The notes beneath the pieces are model-generated. The model saw only the letters and a list, made by a program, of their open reading frames with translations. It had not been told where the DNA came from and ran no database searches. Source: Artemisia argyi (Eukaryota; Streptophyta; Magnoliopsida; Asterales; Asteraceae). Taken from it: a stretch of DNA of 64,000 nucleotides. The position numbers and the translations under genes were made by a program. Shown here one piece after another: positions 20,850-33,100 of the stretch; positions within the stretch are counted from its first letter, which is position 1, and each line of letters starts with the position of its first letter. The DNA lies in contig CM060693.1 in NCBI GenBank assembly GCA_030686995.1, positions 120,679,228-120,743,227 of the forward strand, given 5' to 3'.

Positions 20850-22213
20850 CTAATTGTAAACAACCTTTTTCTCATAAAAGGTCCTTTTTCTAGCAGTTGA
20901 AATAGGTGATTTTTGGTAAGCAGTGTTAACTTTTCTAGCAGTTGTAAAAGGTTTAATGACAGATTTTAATTGAACTACTCTAGGAATCATATTACTGTGT
21001 GAATGAGGGTGAGTATACTTTTGAAAATCGTTTTCATTCACCCTTGTGTTCCCAAAAACTTCCCTTCTTCCTTTATGGTAGTTACAGTTAGCATGTAAGT
21101 GATCAAAACTACCACAGATATGACATGCTTTGTTATTCATCACAAAATCACTACCAAATTGTTGAGACTTAAGATTATTCCAGGTTTCCCTTAGGAGCTA
21201 GTGACATGTTCCTAAACATCTCAGCATATTTTATATTTGGCCTAGTTTGATGAACTTGTTTCCTAGGCTCTTCCTTTTCAGCCTTAACAACTTGGGGAAC
21301 ACTGGTTTCTACCTTATCCTTGACACTTTCATCCACTAGAGATGAATCACTAGCACTCTCAAAGGCATCAGTCTCTACCTTAACCTTTTCATTAATAGCA
21401 TCTTTCACAAATTTAGGACCAAAAGTCCTAATTGGTTCTTGAAACTCTTCTATCCCCGTGTGTGCTAGATCTATACCTGGAGGTGTTGGAACACCTCTTA
21501 ATGGTGGAGGGACAGACTTGTAACCTACACCTGATTTAGCTTTATTAACCACTTGAGCTTCCCAAATTTTATCTATACTCTTAGATTGATAAGCTAATGT
21601 ATCACAAGTTATCTTTACATTCTCATTAGCCTTTTTGAGCTTTTCTAATTCTTCTCTAAGAGCTTCATTTACTGCAATCTTATAGTCTAAGTCCCTTTTT
21701 AATACAGCAATATCATCATTAAACTTAGACTCATTTGCTCTAAAGTGCTCAATTTGTGTTTCTAAGACAGATAAACCACTTTTATAATTAGACAAAGTAT
21801 AATTAGAGTCCATTAATTCAGTGGTTTGTTTCTCCAAAAGTTCTCTAAGTCTATCACACTCTTTTAAAGCTTTGCATGATTTAGAGTAACTATCATTAGA
21901 GTGTACCTCAGAATCATAGAAAGCCATGAGAGCTAGTTCAGTTGCCACCATTGCAGATTATGTAGGTGCTTCTTCCTCATCAGCCATGTAACTCCAGTCA
22001 TAGTTGACACCATCAATGGCCAACATTGCTTTTGGTTCTTCCACAGTAGGCTCCTTCTTCTTCTCTTGCTTGTACTAAGTGGACCTATTGTCTGGCTTTC
22101 TTGGTTTTCTGCACTCCCTAGCAAAGTGTCCCAACTTGTGGCAGTTGAAACATTCCACATTTTTCTTGTCAAAACCTGTAGTTTCATTACCATTTATGAT
22201 AATTTTCCTTCAT
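20850..22213 (-). pseudogene. Copia Gag linker: zinc knuckle, coiled coil, second CCHC
   Basis: A classical zinc knuckle [14 protein letters not shown] is read at 22111-22152 on the minus strand. Then follow an acidic segment and a long coiled coil (21175-21951, heptads of L, E and K). The part at 20850-21143 carries CHICGSFDHLHANC. Frame changes occur near 22060, 21950 and 21160. The arrangement of knuckle, coil, second knuckle is common in long copia Gag-Pol ORFs of plants. Confidence 0.65.
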
Positions 22214-23305
22214 GTCCTTTGCCAGAATTTCTTTGCCTTCACACTTAGCAGTGCCACCTGTCACTTGATATCCATCTCTTCTAAATCATCGTCATCCACT
22301 TTCTCCAGATCTTCATGGGTTAGAAGTGAACCACTGACTTGGCTTGAGAGAAAAGCATATAAGGTAGGGTCTCCAAGTCCAGCAATCTTCTTTTTAGAAC
22401 TAGCAGTGGTAACACTTGCACTGCCAGTGGAAACAGCAATATGAGCAGCATCTTCATCTTCATCTTCATCACTTTCTTCATCAGAACTGTCATCCACAGA
22501 TGATGATATAAGAGCTAAGTTCCCAGAACTTGTACTTAGCTTCCCTGCCTTCTTCAATCTTTGTTCAATAACTTTAAAGTTATTGTAAAGATCAATGAGC
22601 TTCATTGTTTCCAATTTAGGTTTGTCCTCCCAGACAATGACATCAGTGTGAAACTCAGAAGGTAAACTCCTTATAAACTTCAAGTTGAGGTCTTCCCTTT
22701 CTACCTCAATACCAAACACAGTAATTTGTGTTACAATCTTCTGGAGTCTAGTGAAGATATTGTCAATTGACTCATTATTTGTTGAGAAGTTTTCATAGTT
22801 TTGTTTCAACAAAGTTTTCTGAATCTTTTTGGTAGCATCATTGCCACAAAAAACTGAGCAAATATCTTCAAACAAGGTCTTAGTAGTTTTGTATTTGCTG
22901 AAGGCTATGATTTGATCCTTATGAAGGGTCATTAGCAGTAAACTTCTTGCCTTCAGGTCATTCTTCTTTTGAAGCCTCTCTTCATTAGTGACTGGTCCAG
23001 TATTAAGGGTTTGAACAGTCTTGCCATCAATTGTCTCTGTAGAAGTACCAGACTTGAATGAATCACCATACATGATGATTTTCCAGAGAGCATAATCTTG
23101 TACCAGAAAGAACTGCTCAATCATTATCAATTGTCTCTGTAGAAGTACCAGACTTGAATGAATCACCATACATGATGATTTTCCAGAGAGCATAATCTTG
23201 TACCAGAAAGAACTGCTCAATCATTATCCTCCACATCTCATACTCATTGAGTTTGAGCTTAGGAAGCCTTGCTGCAATGTTCGACTGGTTGTTCTCCATC
23301 TCCAT
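22214..23305 (-). pseudogene. Copia Gag N-terminal domain, disrupted by 100-bp duplication
   Basis: The start is Met 23305 (MEMENNQSNIAARLPKLKL). The gag-polypeptide-of-LTR-copia domain runs on as YEMWRIMIEQFFLV and, after the break, FEDICSVFCGNDATKK, with LKFIRSLPSEFHT and an acidic DDSSDEESDEDED stretch before the zinc knuckle. A perfect-looking 100-bp tandem duplication (23027-23226) shifts the frame by one base and splits the ORF. Confidence 0.8.
23027..23226. repeat. 100-bp tandem duplication in copia gag
   Basis: The stretch beginning CAATTGTCTCTGTAGAAGTA at 23028 is repeated at 23128 with a period of exactly 100 bp, through CTGCTCAATCATTATC. I see no difference between copies, so the event is recent relative to the age of the element. 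Confidence 0.85.
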
Positions 23306-23362
23306 TGGACTTGCAAAAGTGAGTTATCTTCGGATCTTCTAATTCAAAGTATCAGAACCTGT

Positions 23363-23373
23363 CTCTGATACCA
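23363..23373 (-). other. Primer-binding site of the copia element (tRNA-iMet)
   Basis: TGGTATCAGAG on the minus strand, four bases inside the LTR, is the initiator tRNA-Met complement. Confidence 0.85.
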
Positions 23374-23377
23374 CTTA

Positions 23378-23861
23378 TGGATCTAAACACATGCCTTGTG
23401 TTAGATAGATACTTTGAGTATTTACTTTGTAGCATGCGGAATTTACCACAAAGTATTTAGAAGATGTATATGAGTGAAGTGTATGAGTTGTATATGAATG
23501 AAACAATATGAACACAGGGATTAACCAAACTTTTAGCTTCAATAAATAATACGAGTGATCTTAGTTATCACTAGGGTTACACCTTGAAGCTCTTGCTATT
23601 AATACGTACATCAACCTAACCCTAGGACCTCCTTTTATAGGACACAAGGAGTCCTTTACAAGATAAGTATAAGACTAACAGAATAGAAAATACACAAGAT
23701 CTTTTCTATACTTATCTAATACACGGTTTCCTAACAATTATCCTGTAAGCAGTGGTAATGATATGTACTAGCAGTGGTAATGAGTTTCCACTACTAGTGC
23801 ATTCTTCAGCAGTGTCTTCTTCCAAGCTTAACAGTGCTAACTGTTAGTATGATTCCCAACA
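23378..23861 (-). repeat. 5' LTR of the copia element (484 bp)
   Basis: On the minus strand it starts TGTTGGGAATCATAC at 23861 and ends at 23378 next to the primer site. A TATAAAAGG box lies at 23632-23639. Upstream of the box, 23748-23847 holds AGCAGTG-type words in both orientations. There is no second LTR in the window to compare. Confidence 0.75.
23748..23847 (-). promoter_or_regulatory. AGCAGTGGTAA word cluster in LTR U3
   Basis: AGCAGTGGTAATG occurs at 23748 and again at 23770, a shorter copy at 23808, and the dyad AACAGTGCTAACTGTT at 23830. The word lies 110-210 bp upstream of the TATA box and recurs at least eight times inside the element's coding region (18910-22435). Confidence 0.5.
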
Positions 23862-24002
23862 ATAAGGAATAACTTGTGTTATTTCTTTACTCATGTGGTC
23901 TCACTTTTATTGCTATATATTTAATATCTACTCTTTGATATTCGGTGGTTTATATTGTTCACTGAAGATTGCAAATATGTTGACACGTGTCGTGAGGCTA
24001 CT

Positions 24003-27000
24003 TGATGAGTGTGTAAATACTCATCATTTCTGTTACATTTAGACTGCAAAAATATCTGAAAACACACAGGAATGCCTTAAAATACATAAAATATCCCTGG
24101 ATTGTGTTTTTATGCAAAAGGATTGAAAACTGATGAAAAACAACATATTTCACATAATTTACAATTTCAGTCCCTGAACTTTGAAAATTTGGCAAAACTA
24201 GTCCCTGGTATATCAAAACATGAAAAATATCATCAAAGGTCCTTAGGGATTCATAAGTTGTCAAGTTTAGTCCTTTAAAGTTAAAAATTGCAAAATGACA
24301 ACTTTAGCCCCTCAAGTATCAAAATTGGCAAAATTAGTCCCTGGGTATTCAAAAAAATGAAATTTAACAAATATTACCCTTGAACTATTCATAAATGACA
24401 ATTTGGAACCTTTTGATAACTTTTGGAAAAATTACAATTTCACCCCCTAAACTTTAGAAAATTACATAAATGGTCCCCGGGGTGTTTAAAATTATAATAA
24501 ATGCAAAATAGGTCCTTTGATTTATCTAACATGGCATAATTGGTCCTTGGGGTATTTATTGGGAAATTACAGGTTCAGCCCTTGAAGAATTCAGGAAATA
24601 CACTTTTAGTCCTTGGGCTTTTAATACCAAAAACCAAACCGGACCTATTATTATTATTATTACCCAAAACTAAAACCAAATCCAAACCCAACACAACCAA
24701 AAGCCCACCCTTTTCTTTTTCCCCTAGGCCCAATACTCCCTCAGCCCACGCACCCTTATTATTTAAAACGGGCGTTGACCCCGTTTGACTCCCCCAAAAC
24801 CGCCAAACCATCATCACTGTAGCACCTCCACCTCCACCCCTGCTTCACCCATACCAGGGTGGTTTCACCACCTCACCACCACCTGTCCACTTCCACCTTA
24901 CCCTCCAAACACAATCATACCAACCCACAACAACAATTAATGCTTCTCCACCACCTTTTCCCTCCAAACCATGCTTCCACCTCTGTTTTCAACTTACAAC
25001 CCCAACTTGGCCTCCAAACTTCTTTTCCTTGTCCCCTGCCACCTCCACAATATTCCACAAATCTTTAATTGCTCTGAAACAACCCCAATCTACCTATATG
25101 ACTTTTGGCGCCAAAAGCCGTTTAAACGGCTAGGATGAAATTGACTCAATCAAAGGCCAAGATTGCAAGTGGGATATGCTAAGAAACATGTGGGGAGTCT
25201 CAAAATTCTATAAAGAAATAAGGGGAAGCAGAAGAGAAAAATATCTAGTTTAATTTTATAAAATGTATGTCGACTTCTTTAATTTCTAAAATTTCAGTTT
25301 ATGTTAAGCTTTCAAGTTTAAATTCCAGTGTTCTAAGTGTATTGTAAACTCTCTTTAGTAATAAATTCCAAGGTTGTGTATGAATTCAATTTATGCAAGT
25401 TTCAAATTAAAAAAATCTCAATTTAATTAAGTGTTGTTCTTAGTTGATGTTAAAGACTCAATAAGCTCATATAAGCTCCTATAAAGCTTGCAAAAGCTTC
25501 TAGTAACTTACAATTCAGTGTAGCTTAAAAAAAATTCACAAATACAAATTGGTCAACATAAGTCAACTGTGAGTGTTGAGATGAAATTCTGGTGATTCAG
25601 AGGTGATTTGGAAGTAAAGAAGCTTTGGATTGTGGGTTTAGATCCTCAGGGAGGAGTTAGGATCCTTGGTTCTTGGTCATTAATACTCACAGCCCCTAAA
25701 TTGTAAGCCTTATTTTCATTTTAAGCTCATTTTCTATAATAATAGTTGTAATTGCTTATCTCTGTGTTATTCTTGTTTAATTAAAGTTATTTAGTGATAA
25801 TATTACTTAAAATATAATAGTTGTTCATCAGATTTAATAGTTGCTTAGTATTTCATATTTTAGTCATTGATAGCTTGTCCTTGATTTTCAAGTTGTTGTT
25901 GTTATTGTTGAGATATTTTGGTTTAAATAGGTTTAAATATTCATGATACGTGCTTCTGTATTAATAGATTGGTAGAAATCATTCATTTGCTTTGAAAAAC
26001 TTGCAAATCAATCATTAAGAGGAGTGTTTGGTTCATGTTGCTTGTAGGTATTCAGGGTATCATTTGTTGTTGTTTCTGCTTTCAACATGTCACATTAGGT
26101 TTATCTAGTTCATTCAAGTCCAAAAATCTTTGTCTTGTATCTTGAAAAGTCAAAATCATACTTAATTTACCCACACAGTTAACTGTGTGGGATTTGGAGT
26201 CCAAAGTGTCTTCATAACTTAGCATAAAGTGTTATATCAACTTAATTCAACCTTAGATTAGCTTATTAACATGTTCTCAGTCACTTAGGATCAAGCAAAA
26301 CTCACCAAAGTCAACTTAGCAAATTTTCTCAAAAAGTCAAAAAGGTGTATGATCAGAAATCCTCAAAATGGCATGAATTATTATGATTTTTGTGTAAGGT
26401 CTTAGTGTTTGAAACTTATTGTGTGTGTAATCTACCAGCTTAACTTGAGTTTCCTGCATCTATCTTATTTTTGTGATTTTCTCTGTGGGTCCCACACCCG
26501 TCCAAAAACACTTGCAGGGGAAGGTACTCCCCTGCTACACAGACCATCACCACCACACCCACCACTTTGGTGGTTGATTGTGACCACATCAGTGGGTCCC
26601 ATTAGCTCCAAATTAGTTTTTCTAACCCTCCTCCTACCAGGCTTCATAAGTTGACCCTTTGTTTGACCTGCGCATCACTGGACCCCACTTGGAATTGCAC
26701 TCAAAATCTGTCCCAATTCTGTCTCAGATTCCAAATAAGCAAGTGCTTATTTTGGTCTCTTGGCTTATTCAGTTAACTTATTTGAGTGATTCTTTCTTAA
26801 ACATGTCCACATAACTCATTTGTACCAGAATCAACCATTGTGGACCCCACATAAGCTCATTTGAGCTTATTTCTTTGTTTGGTCAAACTTAGTCAACTGT
26901 TTGGTTTAATAAGCACTCACAGTGCTTATTTTTGATTTCCATATTATTTGTTTTTACAAAAGTTTCTTATTTTAAGTATTTTAATAGTTTTGTAAAAGAA

Positions 27001-28331
27001 AAAACAGAAAAAACCAAATTTAATTATAGTGATAGCTTCTATTTAATAGAAATTATCTATTTAATTTTCTTTTTAGCTTATTTATAAGCACTTCTGCAAT
27101 TTTATATTTTTATTAAATCTCTTTTATATTAAAGCAATTTTAGAAATTTTTCCAGATTTTTCTTTTGTCTTTTAGTGGTTTTTAGAATTAATTTTAGTTT
27201 AATTAATTATTAATTAATAATTAAGAATTAAATAGCATAATTATATTTTATAAAGTACCACCTAGTTTTTATAATTTTTCTAGCTTCTATATAAGGTAAA
27301 ACATTTTTATAAATTTTTCTAGAATTTATACTGTTCATTTTCTATTTTTTATAATATAATTAGTTTAATTGGTAATTAATTAATAATTAGAATAATAATT
27401 AGTAAATTAGTTTAAAAATACATAAAATCAACTTTTTATAATTTTTTGGATTTCCTTTGATGGTTAATTAGATTTATAAAAATCTCCTTAATTATCTAAG
27501 TCTTTTTAGTATTTTTAATAATTTAAATCAATATAATTAGTTAAATAATAATTAAATAAAAAATAATTAATAATAATTAGATAAATAGTGTGAAAAATAT
27601 AATTTTAGTTTTAAAATAAGTTTTATAATATTTTAGACTTTTAGAAATTTTATTTTTATTTTTTTTAAGACTTATTTTACAATTTCTTAATTATTAGTGA
27701 ATTATTAAATAATTAAAAATAGTTATTAAATAATAATAATTAATTAAATAGTTATAAAAATAATTTTAATTTTCTAATAATTTTCTAATAAGTTTAGAAT
27801 TCAAAAAATACAATTTTCATATTTGTGGGAGTTTTATTTGACAGAATTCACATTTAGTTTAGTACGCTTACGTTTATTTAAACGTACATTTTATATATTT
27901 TTACATTTTTAGGTTTTATTAACTTTTAAATAAATTAGTAATTATAAAATAAATATTTTAAGTTTATTTAATTTGCATTTAAGCCCCTAAGGCATGCAAA
28001 CTCCTACTATAGTTAAGATTGTTTTTGTTGTTTACGTTTAAATATTAAACGTATACGTTTTCCAATACCTTTACATTTGTACTTATCTGATTTCACGTAT
28101 TAGTTGATATAGCTTATCAAAGCTATTCACACTTATATTTCAGTAGTACAATCATTTATACCCTTTTCCTGTTCAAATCACCTGGTTTCGAAGTCATTTT
28201 ATTTCAGATTTCACGCCTCGTTGGGATTTAACGATCCGGGAAAACACTACACTCTACGGAGTATTGGTTTAGAATGTTTGACTTGTTGACCATTATTTGG
28301 TTGATATTTTCTGACTGTTTGAGGCCAATCA
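24003..28331. repeat. Solo LTR of 4.3 kb
   Basis: The left flank 23998-24002 and the right flank 28332-28336 are both CTACT. Between them the sequence starts TGATGAGTG and ends GGCCAATCA, the TG...CA form of an LTR. No coding interior, primer site or second LTR is present, so it fits a solo LTR left by recombination. It is extremely long, as in Ogre/Tat-type elements. The first 600 bp repeat degenerate GTCCCTGAACTTTGAAAATT wording, 24540-25070 is C-rich, and 26900-28100 is over 80% A/T by eye. A long C-rich ORF near 24859 is not considered real. Confidence 0.75.
24150..24600. repeat. Degenerate GTCCCTGAACTTT tandem units
   Basis: Units of roughly 55-65 bp of the form AGTCCCTGAACTTTGAAAAT...GGCAAAA recur seven or more times with heavy divergence inside the giant LTR. 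Similar wording reappears at 63246-63350. Such units occur in the LTRs of several plant gypsy lineages. Confidence 0.5.
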
Positions 28332-28856
28332 CTACTCATCGCTCACATTCTCATTTTTACAAAATAGAAAACAATGTTAATTGAACGCATTTATAAGTTT
28401 TCTATAAAATTAATTATTTATTTTATTTTACTTTTTTGGTGAGAAAAAAAATAAAAAATTGAGTTTCTTTTTTTTTTTCTTTTCTTTTTTTAAACTAAAT
28501 TCTTTGGTAAAGAAAAGTAATTAAAAAAAAATGGAAGTATTTTTTTCTTCTTCTAGAAACAGTGCTTGTAAGTTTAGAAAAAAAGAGGTGAATGTAGGGG
28601 GTGGGGTTAGAAATAGAAGGTATAGATATTTAACGCACGCGCAGGAAGCAGTTAGTGACAAGGCGAGACGGAGTTTGACATACGTTTAGACGTAACCAAC
28701 ACCTTCCATAACACACGCAACAACAACCAACATATACTTCCAAATTCCAAGTAACTATACATATCTTGATCACTCCTTCCTTCTCTCTCTACCAATTCCC
28801 TCCTAAATTACAGTAAATTAATTCCCTTCTCGTTTGTATGCCAATTAATTGCTTAT
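28332..28856 (+). promoter_or_regulatory. Promoter and 5' UTR exon of the PAP14-type gene
   Basis: This is the only non-repetitive DNA between the solo LTR and the gene. A TATAGATATTTAA stretch near 28621 could be the TATA box. The leader is C/A-rich and pyrimidine-rich (TTCCTTCTCTCTCTACC near 28777), typical of plant 5' UTRs. A good donor, TTAT|GTAAGT, lies at 28856/28857, and a matching acceptor TTGCGTTGCAG ends at 30107. The leader intron is inferred from these sites only. Confidence 0.45.
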
Positions 28857-29143
28857 GTAAGTCTCCTAATCATCATCTTTGACTTTCAGTTTCATTTCTC
28901 TTTTCTTATCTAATTTTAGTTTTTCTTTCACTTTTAATTCATTACAATTTCGATTAGCATTATTAGTCATTTTATAACCAAATCATGAGACATTTGTTAG
29001 ATGTTAGGTGTGTGAATAAGTTGCCCTTATATGTATAATTTTACTTCATATTTATGGCTTGTTAGTATACGCTATCAGTTGAGGTGTTATGGTTTTTGTT
29101 GTTATGATTCCTAAGATGCTATCTACTTAAAAATGATAATTAG

Positions 29144-29149
<6 letters not shown>

Positions 29150-29181
<32 letters not shown>

Positions 29182-29564
29182 GTATTTAACAATACTAGTT
29201 GGATACCCGTGCACAACGGCGGCGATAAATATAGTTATGAATTGCTAACCCAACTCTCCCCACAGCTTCTTACCCGCATAGTGATTCGTTTCACGACACT
29301 CCAATGTATATGTGTTCGTTGTATGTGTTTGTTTGGTTTCCCGTAGCTTTCCCACAACACCCTATTGACATCATTATTCCCGGAAAACACTCCCTCCAAA
29401 AGTATATAATTTTGAAGAATCAAGTTTCTATTGATTCAAATTAAGGTTAAAGTTGTAAAAAATTGAACCAAATAAAATAAACCCATTAAAATGTAAAAAC
29501 TAAAAATTTATAAAAATAGTTATTTAATTAAAGAGCACAAAATTTTAGAAAATATGGTGAATTA

Positions 29565-29615
<51 letters not shown>

Positions 29616-29770
29616 TGTTTGATAAAAAGATATTTCATTTGAAAGTAAAGGTGATTTTTTATTTGAGAAAGTGACACGTGTCACTCTATGATTGCACCTC
29701 CTTATCTTAATTTTTGGTGGATCCCACAACTTAAATGTTTTATATGATAGTAGTATAAAAGTATAGATAT
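29150..29770. repeat. Simple and interspersed repeat in the leader intron
   Basis: A T-run (about 32) at 29150-29181 is followed by ACTAGTTGGATACCCGTGCA near 29194, wording common to a widespread plant interspersed repeat family, and by an A-run of about 43 at 29571-29613. The piece ends with AGTATAAAAGTATAGATATA near 29752. I cannot assign the superfamily. Confidence 0.4.
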
Positions 29771-30132
29771 AGATAACTGCTCAAGATATCATCTTACCGC
29801 CTTTTTGGTTTTGATTTGAATGTGGAAGCGTTGAGAACCTCATAAAAACTGGCGTTACTAACACAGCTATATTGGGGGATACTTTAGACATAAGAGTCAA
29901 CACTTACCGATTACGCATTTTCAAAAAACACTTACCGATTAGTCAGGCACGTGCACATGTGAGTGCGACTTTTACATTTTTAATCCTGCAATGCAGTCTG
30001 CATTCGTAACATATTTTAATTTGTTTCCTTTTCTAGCATGGAAAGTGGAGCCACATGATGTCTAATCAGCCATTGTTATAATCTTGCAGTTATTTTTTGC
30101 GTTGCAGTGTACAGAGTTTAAATTAAAATCAA

Positions 30133-33100
30133 ATGGCTTTATTCGGAGTACATTCAACTTCACTTATCGAAACAGTAGAAGTACCATGCTATCGCTATAA
30201 TTTGCCGACAACACTGATAAGACCAAGTTGCTTGCCTCGAATGCGGAAAACCTGTGTCTCGTCTGGAAAACAAAGATCACATGTCACGTGTTCGTTGTCT
30301 AGAGAAGCTTTATCACCAATGGAATTCGAAGAAGATGCTGGCGTATCCAGTTCAGATTCTTTGGAGGGACAAGAATTCAGCCATGTCATCAAGTTTAAGT
30401 TTTCCGATTTTAAGATTAGTGATCGTGTTAGCATTGGCCTTGGTGGACGGGTATGTAAATGTATTTGTCATATGCCCTATATTGTAGACTTTGATCTGTT
30501 GTGCTGAATGTTTGGAGACTTTGTGTAGGGAGACGAGGCTGTTTATGAGGCGATAATTGATGATCCTGATAGGTAAGCTTTTGTGTGGTTATAGTTTCTT
30601 ATATAAATGTGGAAGCTTGACTATATGAAGCTGCAGCCCTTTGCATAATACGAAAGTGGTGCTTCGACGACTTACTAGTGCTCAAGCACAACGCAGAGGG
30701 AAACGTGCTATACAGGTGTGTAAAATTGCAAAAAGAAATGCAATGTACTTGTCACTTTATACAAATACCTGCAAAACACTTTTTTGCATTAATGGGAAAA
30801 AATAAAAAGTACGTTGCATCAAATGTGCAAATTGGAATATTTGTAAGAAATGGCATGTCTGTGGCATTAGATGGATGCAAATAAGTGTGTTGCATATCTT
30901 AGTCAAACATTGCATTTTCTTGCATTTACACTTAGTAAATGGTACTCTTCTTGCATGAATTTACGAGATGTTCTTACATTTTTGTACTTTGGAGTGCAGG
31001 TGCTAAAGAAACTGGCTCGCCGTAAGTTGATGTACCACTCTTATTCAATGCAAGTTCACGGCTACGTCTGTTCCCAAGGAATGGAGGATGAGGGCTCATT
31101 TATCCTTGTTCACGGGGTAGGTCCTACTCTAAGTGTAGAATATTGTTCTAGTGTGTTTTAACATAAATACCCTTCATTCTTCATGATAGAGATGACATAT
31201 TGACTGTCAACGGATGTTTTATTTCTTTCTTTTCAGTATCATGGTAGTTTTTCTTTGAGGCATTGGCTTCGCCAGTCAGACTGGCTCCCAACATTAGAAG
31301 CTACTCTTGCTTTAGATGAAGATTCTGTGAGAAGGGTGGGAGATGATACAGTTGGTGGTCCTGCTGTTACTCGCCAGCTGCGTGTTACCCGACTTGTGAT
31401 GCGAGACCTACTGATTGGAGTATGTTGTATCTGTTACTTTCTGTGATCTGTGTGTGTGCGCACACAAACATAAATACAGTTATACTATGGTCAAGGCGTC
31501 GGAAGGATATTGAATGCTTATGTTTGTTTTTTACCTCAGGTGAATTACTTACACAGTCATGGACTCGCCCATACAGAGCTGAGACTGGAGAATGTTCATA
31601 TAAGTCCAGTCGATAGGCATATTAAAGTGAGCATCAAGTTTTTCTATTGTTTTTGAAGTATTAACTTTATTGGTTCTTTTATGAGTATATTTACATGTCA
31701 ATTCATTTGCTTGAAGTTTTAAACATAATCCTAATGTCCTACTCAAGACTTTTGGGTTCAGTAGAGTAATGTAATTCTTTCCAGAGAAGTTAGAGCAACT
31801 AATTTTAGTACATCAATCGTTTTGAGTTGTACCCAAGTCAGTTAGAAAATACTGCTATTGTAGCAAAATTCAACCTTAAACAAAGTTTGTGATATTGTCA
31901 TTCATTTCAGTTATCGATATTAAAATGGTTAATTCAAGATCATGTGGCATTCATACTGATAATTGTCATGTGTATCAGTGTATGTGTGCATAGTGACATT
32001 TCTTTTGTACAGTCTTGCCCTTCTGGTAATGAAACGTAAACATAAAGTACAAAAGAATACAGCCATTCAAATCGAAGTACTTTTTTTTTTTTTAAAGTTT
32101 TGTTATACCCTTCTAAAGTTTTTCCAAATTATTTTCCTGCTGGAATACTTAGAAGAAATTTATGAATTAGCAAAAGTCACATGTCAGTTAGGTGAAGTTA
32201 GTGGGAATTAGATTAGGAAGATTGATTGTTCGTTTAGATATCCTTCCGAAATCTAAAATAGTTGTAGGCTAAATAATGCTATGTAAAAGAATGCACCCTA
32301 GCCATATTGTTTAAATATTATCGCAAGTTTATCATCATTAGAACTTGTTAGTACCTGATGAAAAGTTCATTTTCCTAAATCTGTTGGTAAGTAGATTCTT
32401 AAGTATATGACTAATCAGAGTGTTATATTACAATGGGCGCTTTGCATCACAACTCACTTGTTTAACTATGCAAATAAATGAATAACTCTTTTAGTATTAC
32501 ATTAAGTGCACCCGATCCTATGTAAACATTAAGGAGTATAAAATACTTTGTAGGTTTTGAGAATCATGAGATGCTACACTCCCGAGATGACAACTTTGTG
32601 ATGCCATGACACTATCATCTAAAACTTTTTTTTGGGATATCATTAGAATGAAGATTTTTATTTTAGTATGCATAAGTATATGAATTTGAGGAGCAGCTAT
32701 GCTTCTTTTTCTGTATGCTTTTGTGATATTTGGGCTACTTCTCTTAATCCCTCTTTAATATTCTTTACCAGGTAGGAATATTTGGGAATGCTGCTGACTT
32801 TTTTGAGGACAGTCCGAATAACACAGACAGACAACAAATGATGATTGCATTTGATATGAGGTACGCAGCACATTAAAAACAGAAGAAAGAAGAAAATTTT
32901 CCTATGGTATATTTCCACCCGAATATGGAAGGTTTCTATTCTAATCTTATATTTTAGATGTCTTGGATTCATCATGGTAAAGATGGTACTGCGGGAGCTT
33001 ATGGATCCGGTTATCTTTAATAAGTTCAAAGCATTCCTCAATAAGGTAAGAAAATTTGTGAGCTTACTTCTTATGTAATATAGCTATTATAGGTGTGCTT

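Larger units (their letters stand above)
16862..23861 (-). mobile_element. Degenerate Ty1/copia element, 3' LTR missing
   Basis: Right to left it contains LTR (23378-23861), initiator-Met primer site, Gag, zinc knuckle, protease, integrase, reverse transcriptase and RNase H in copia order. After RNase H comes a PPT-like GAGGGGAGGA (minus strand, about 17068-17077) and some 200 bp of noncoding sequence, then the gypsy LTR at 16861. The 3' LTR is not in the window, so either the gypsy element inserted there and the rest lies beyond its far end, or it was deleted. Several frame breaks make it inactive. Confidence 0.85.

Noticed and set aside
21933..22193. Minus-strand 86-codon ORF
   Set aside because: It is the wrong frame; the neighbouring frame gives the zinc knuckle [14 protein letters not shown].
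24540..25068. Pro/Thr/His-rich ORFs in C-rich DNA
   Set aside because: They fall inside the giant solo LTR in skewed, low-complexity sequence and show no family motif or codon pattern.
31549..31746. Antisense ORF over exon 6 of the PAP14-type gene
   Set aside because: It is a shadow of the coding exon and its flanking introns.
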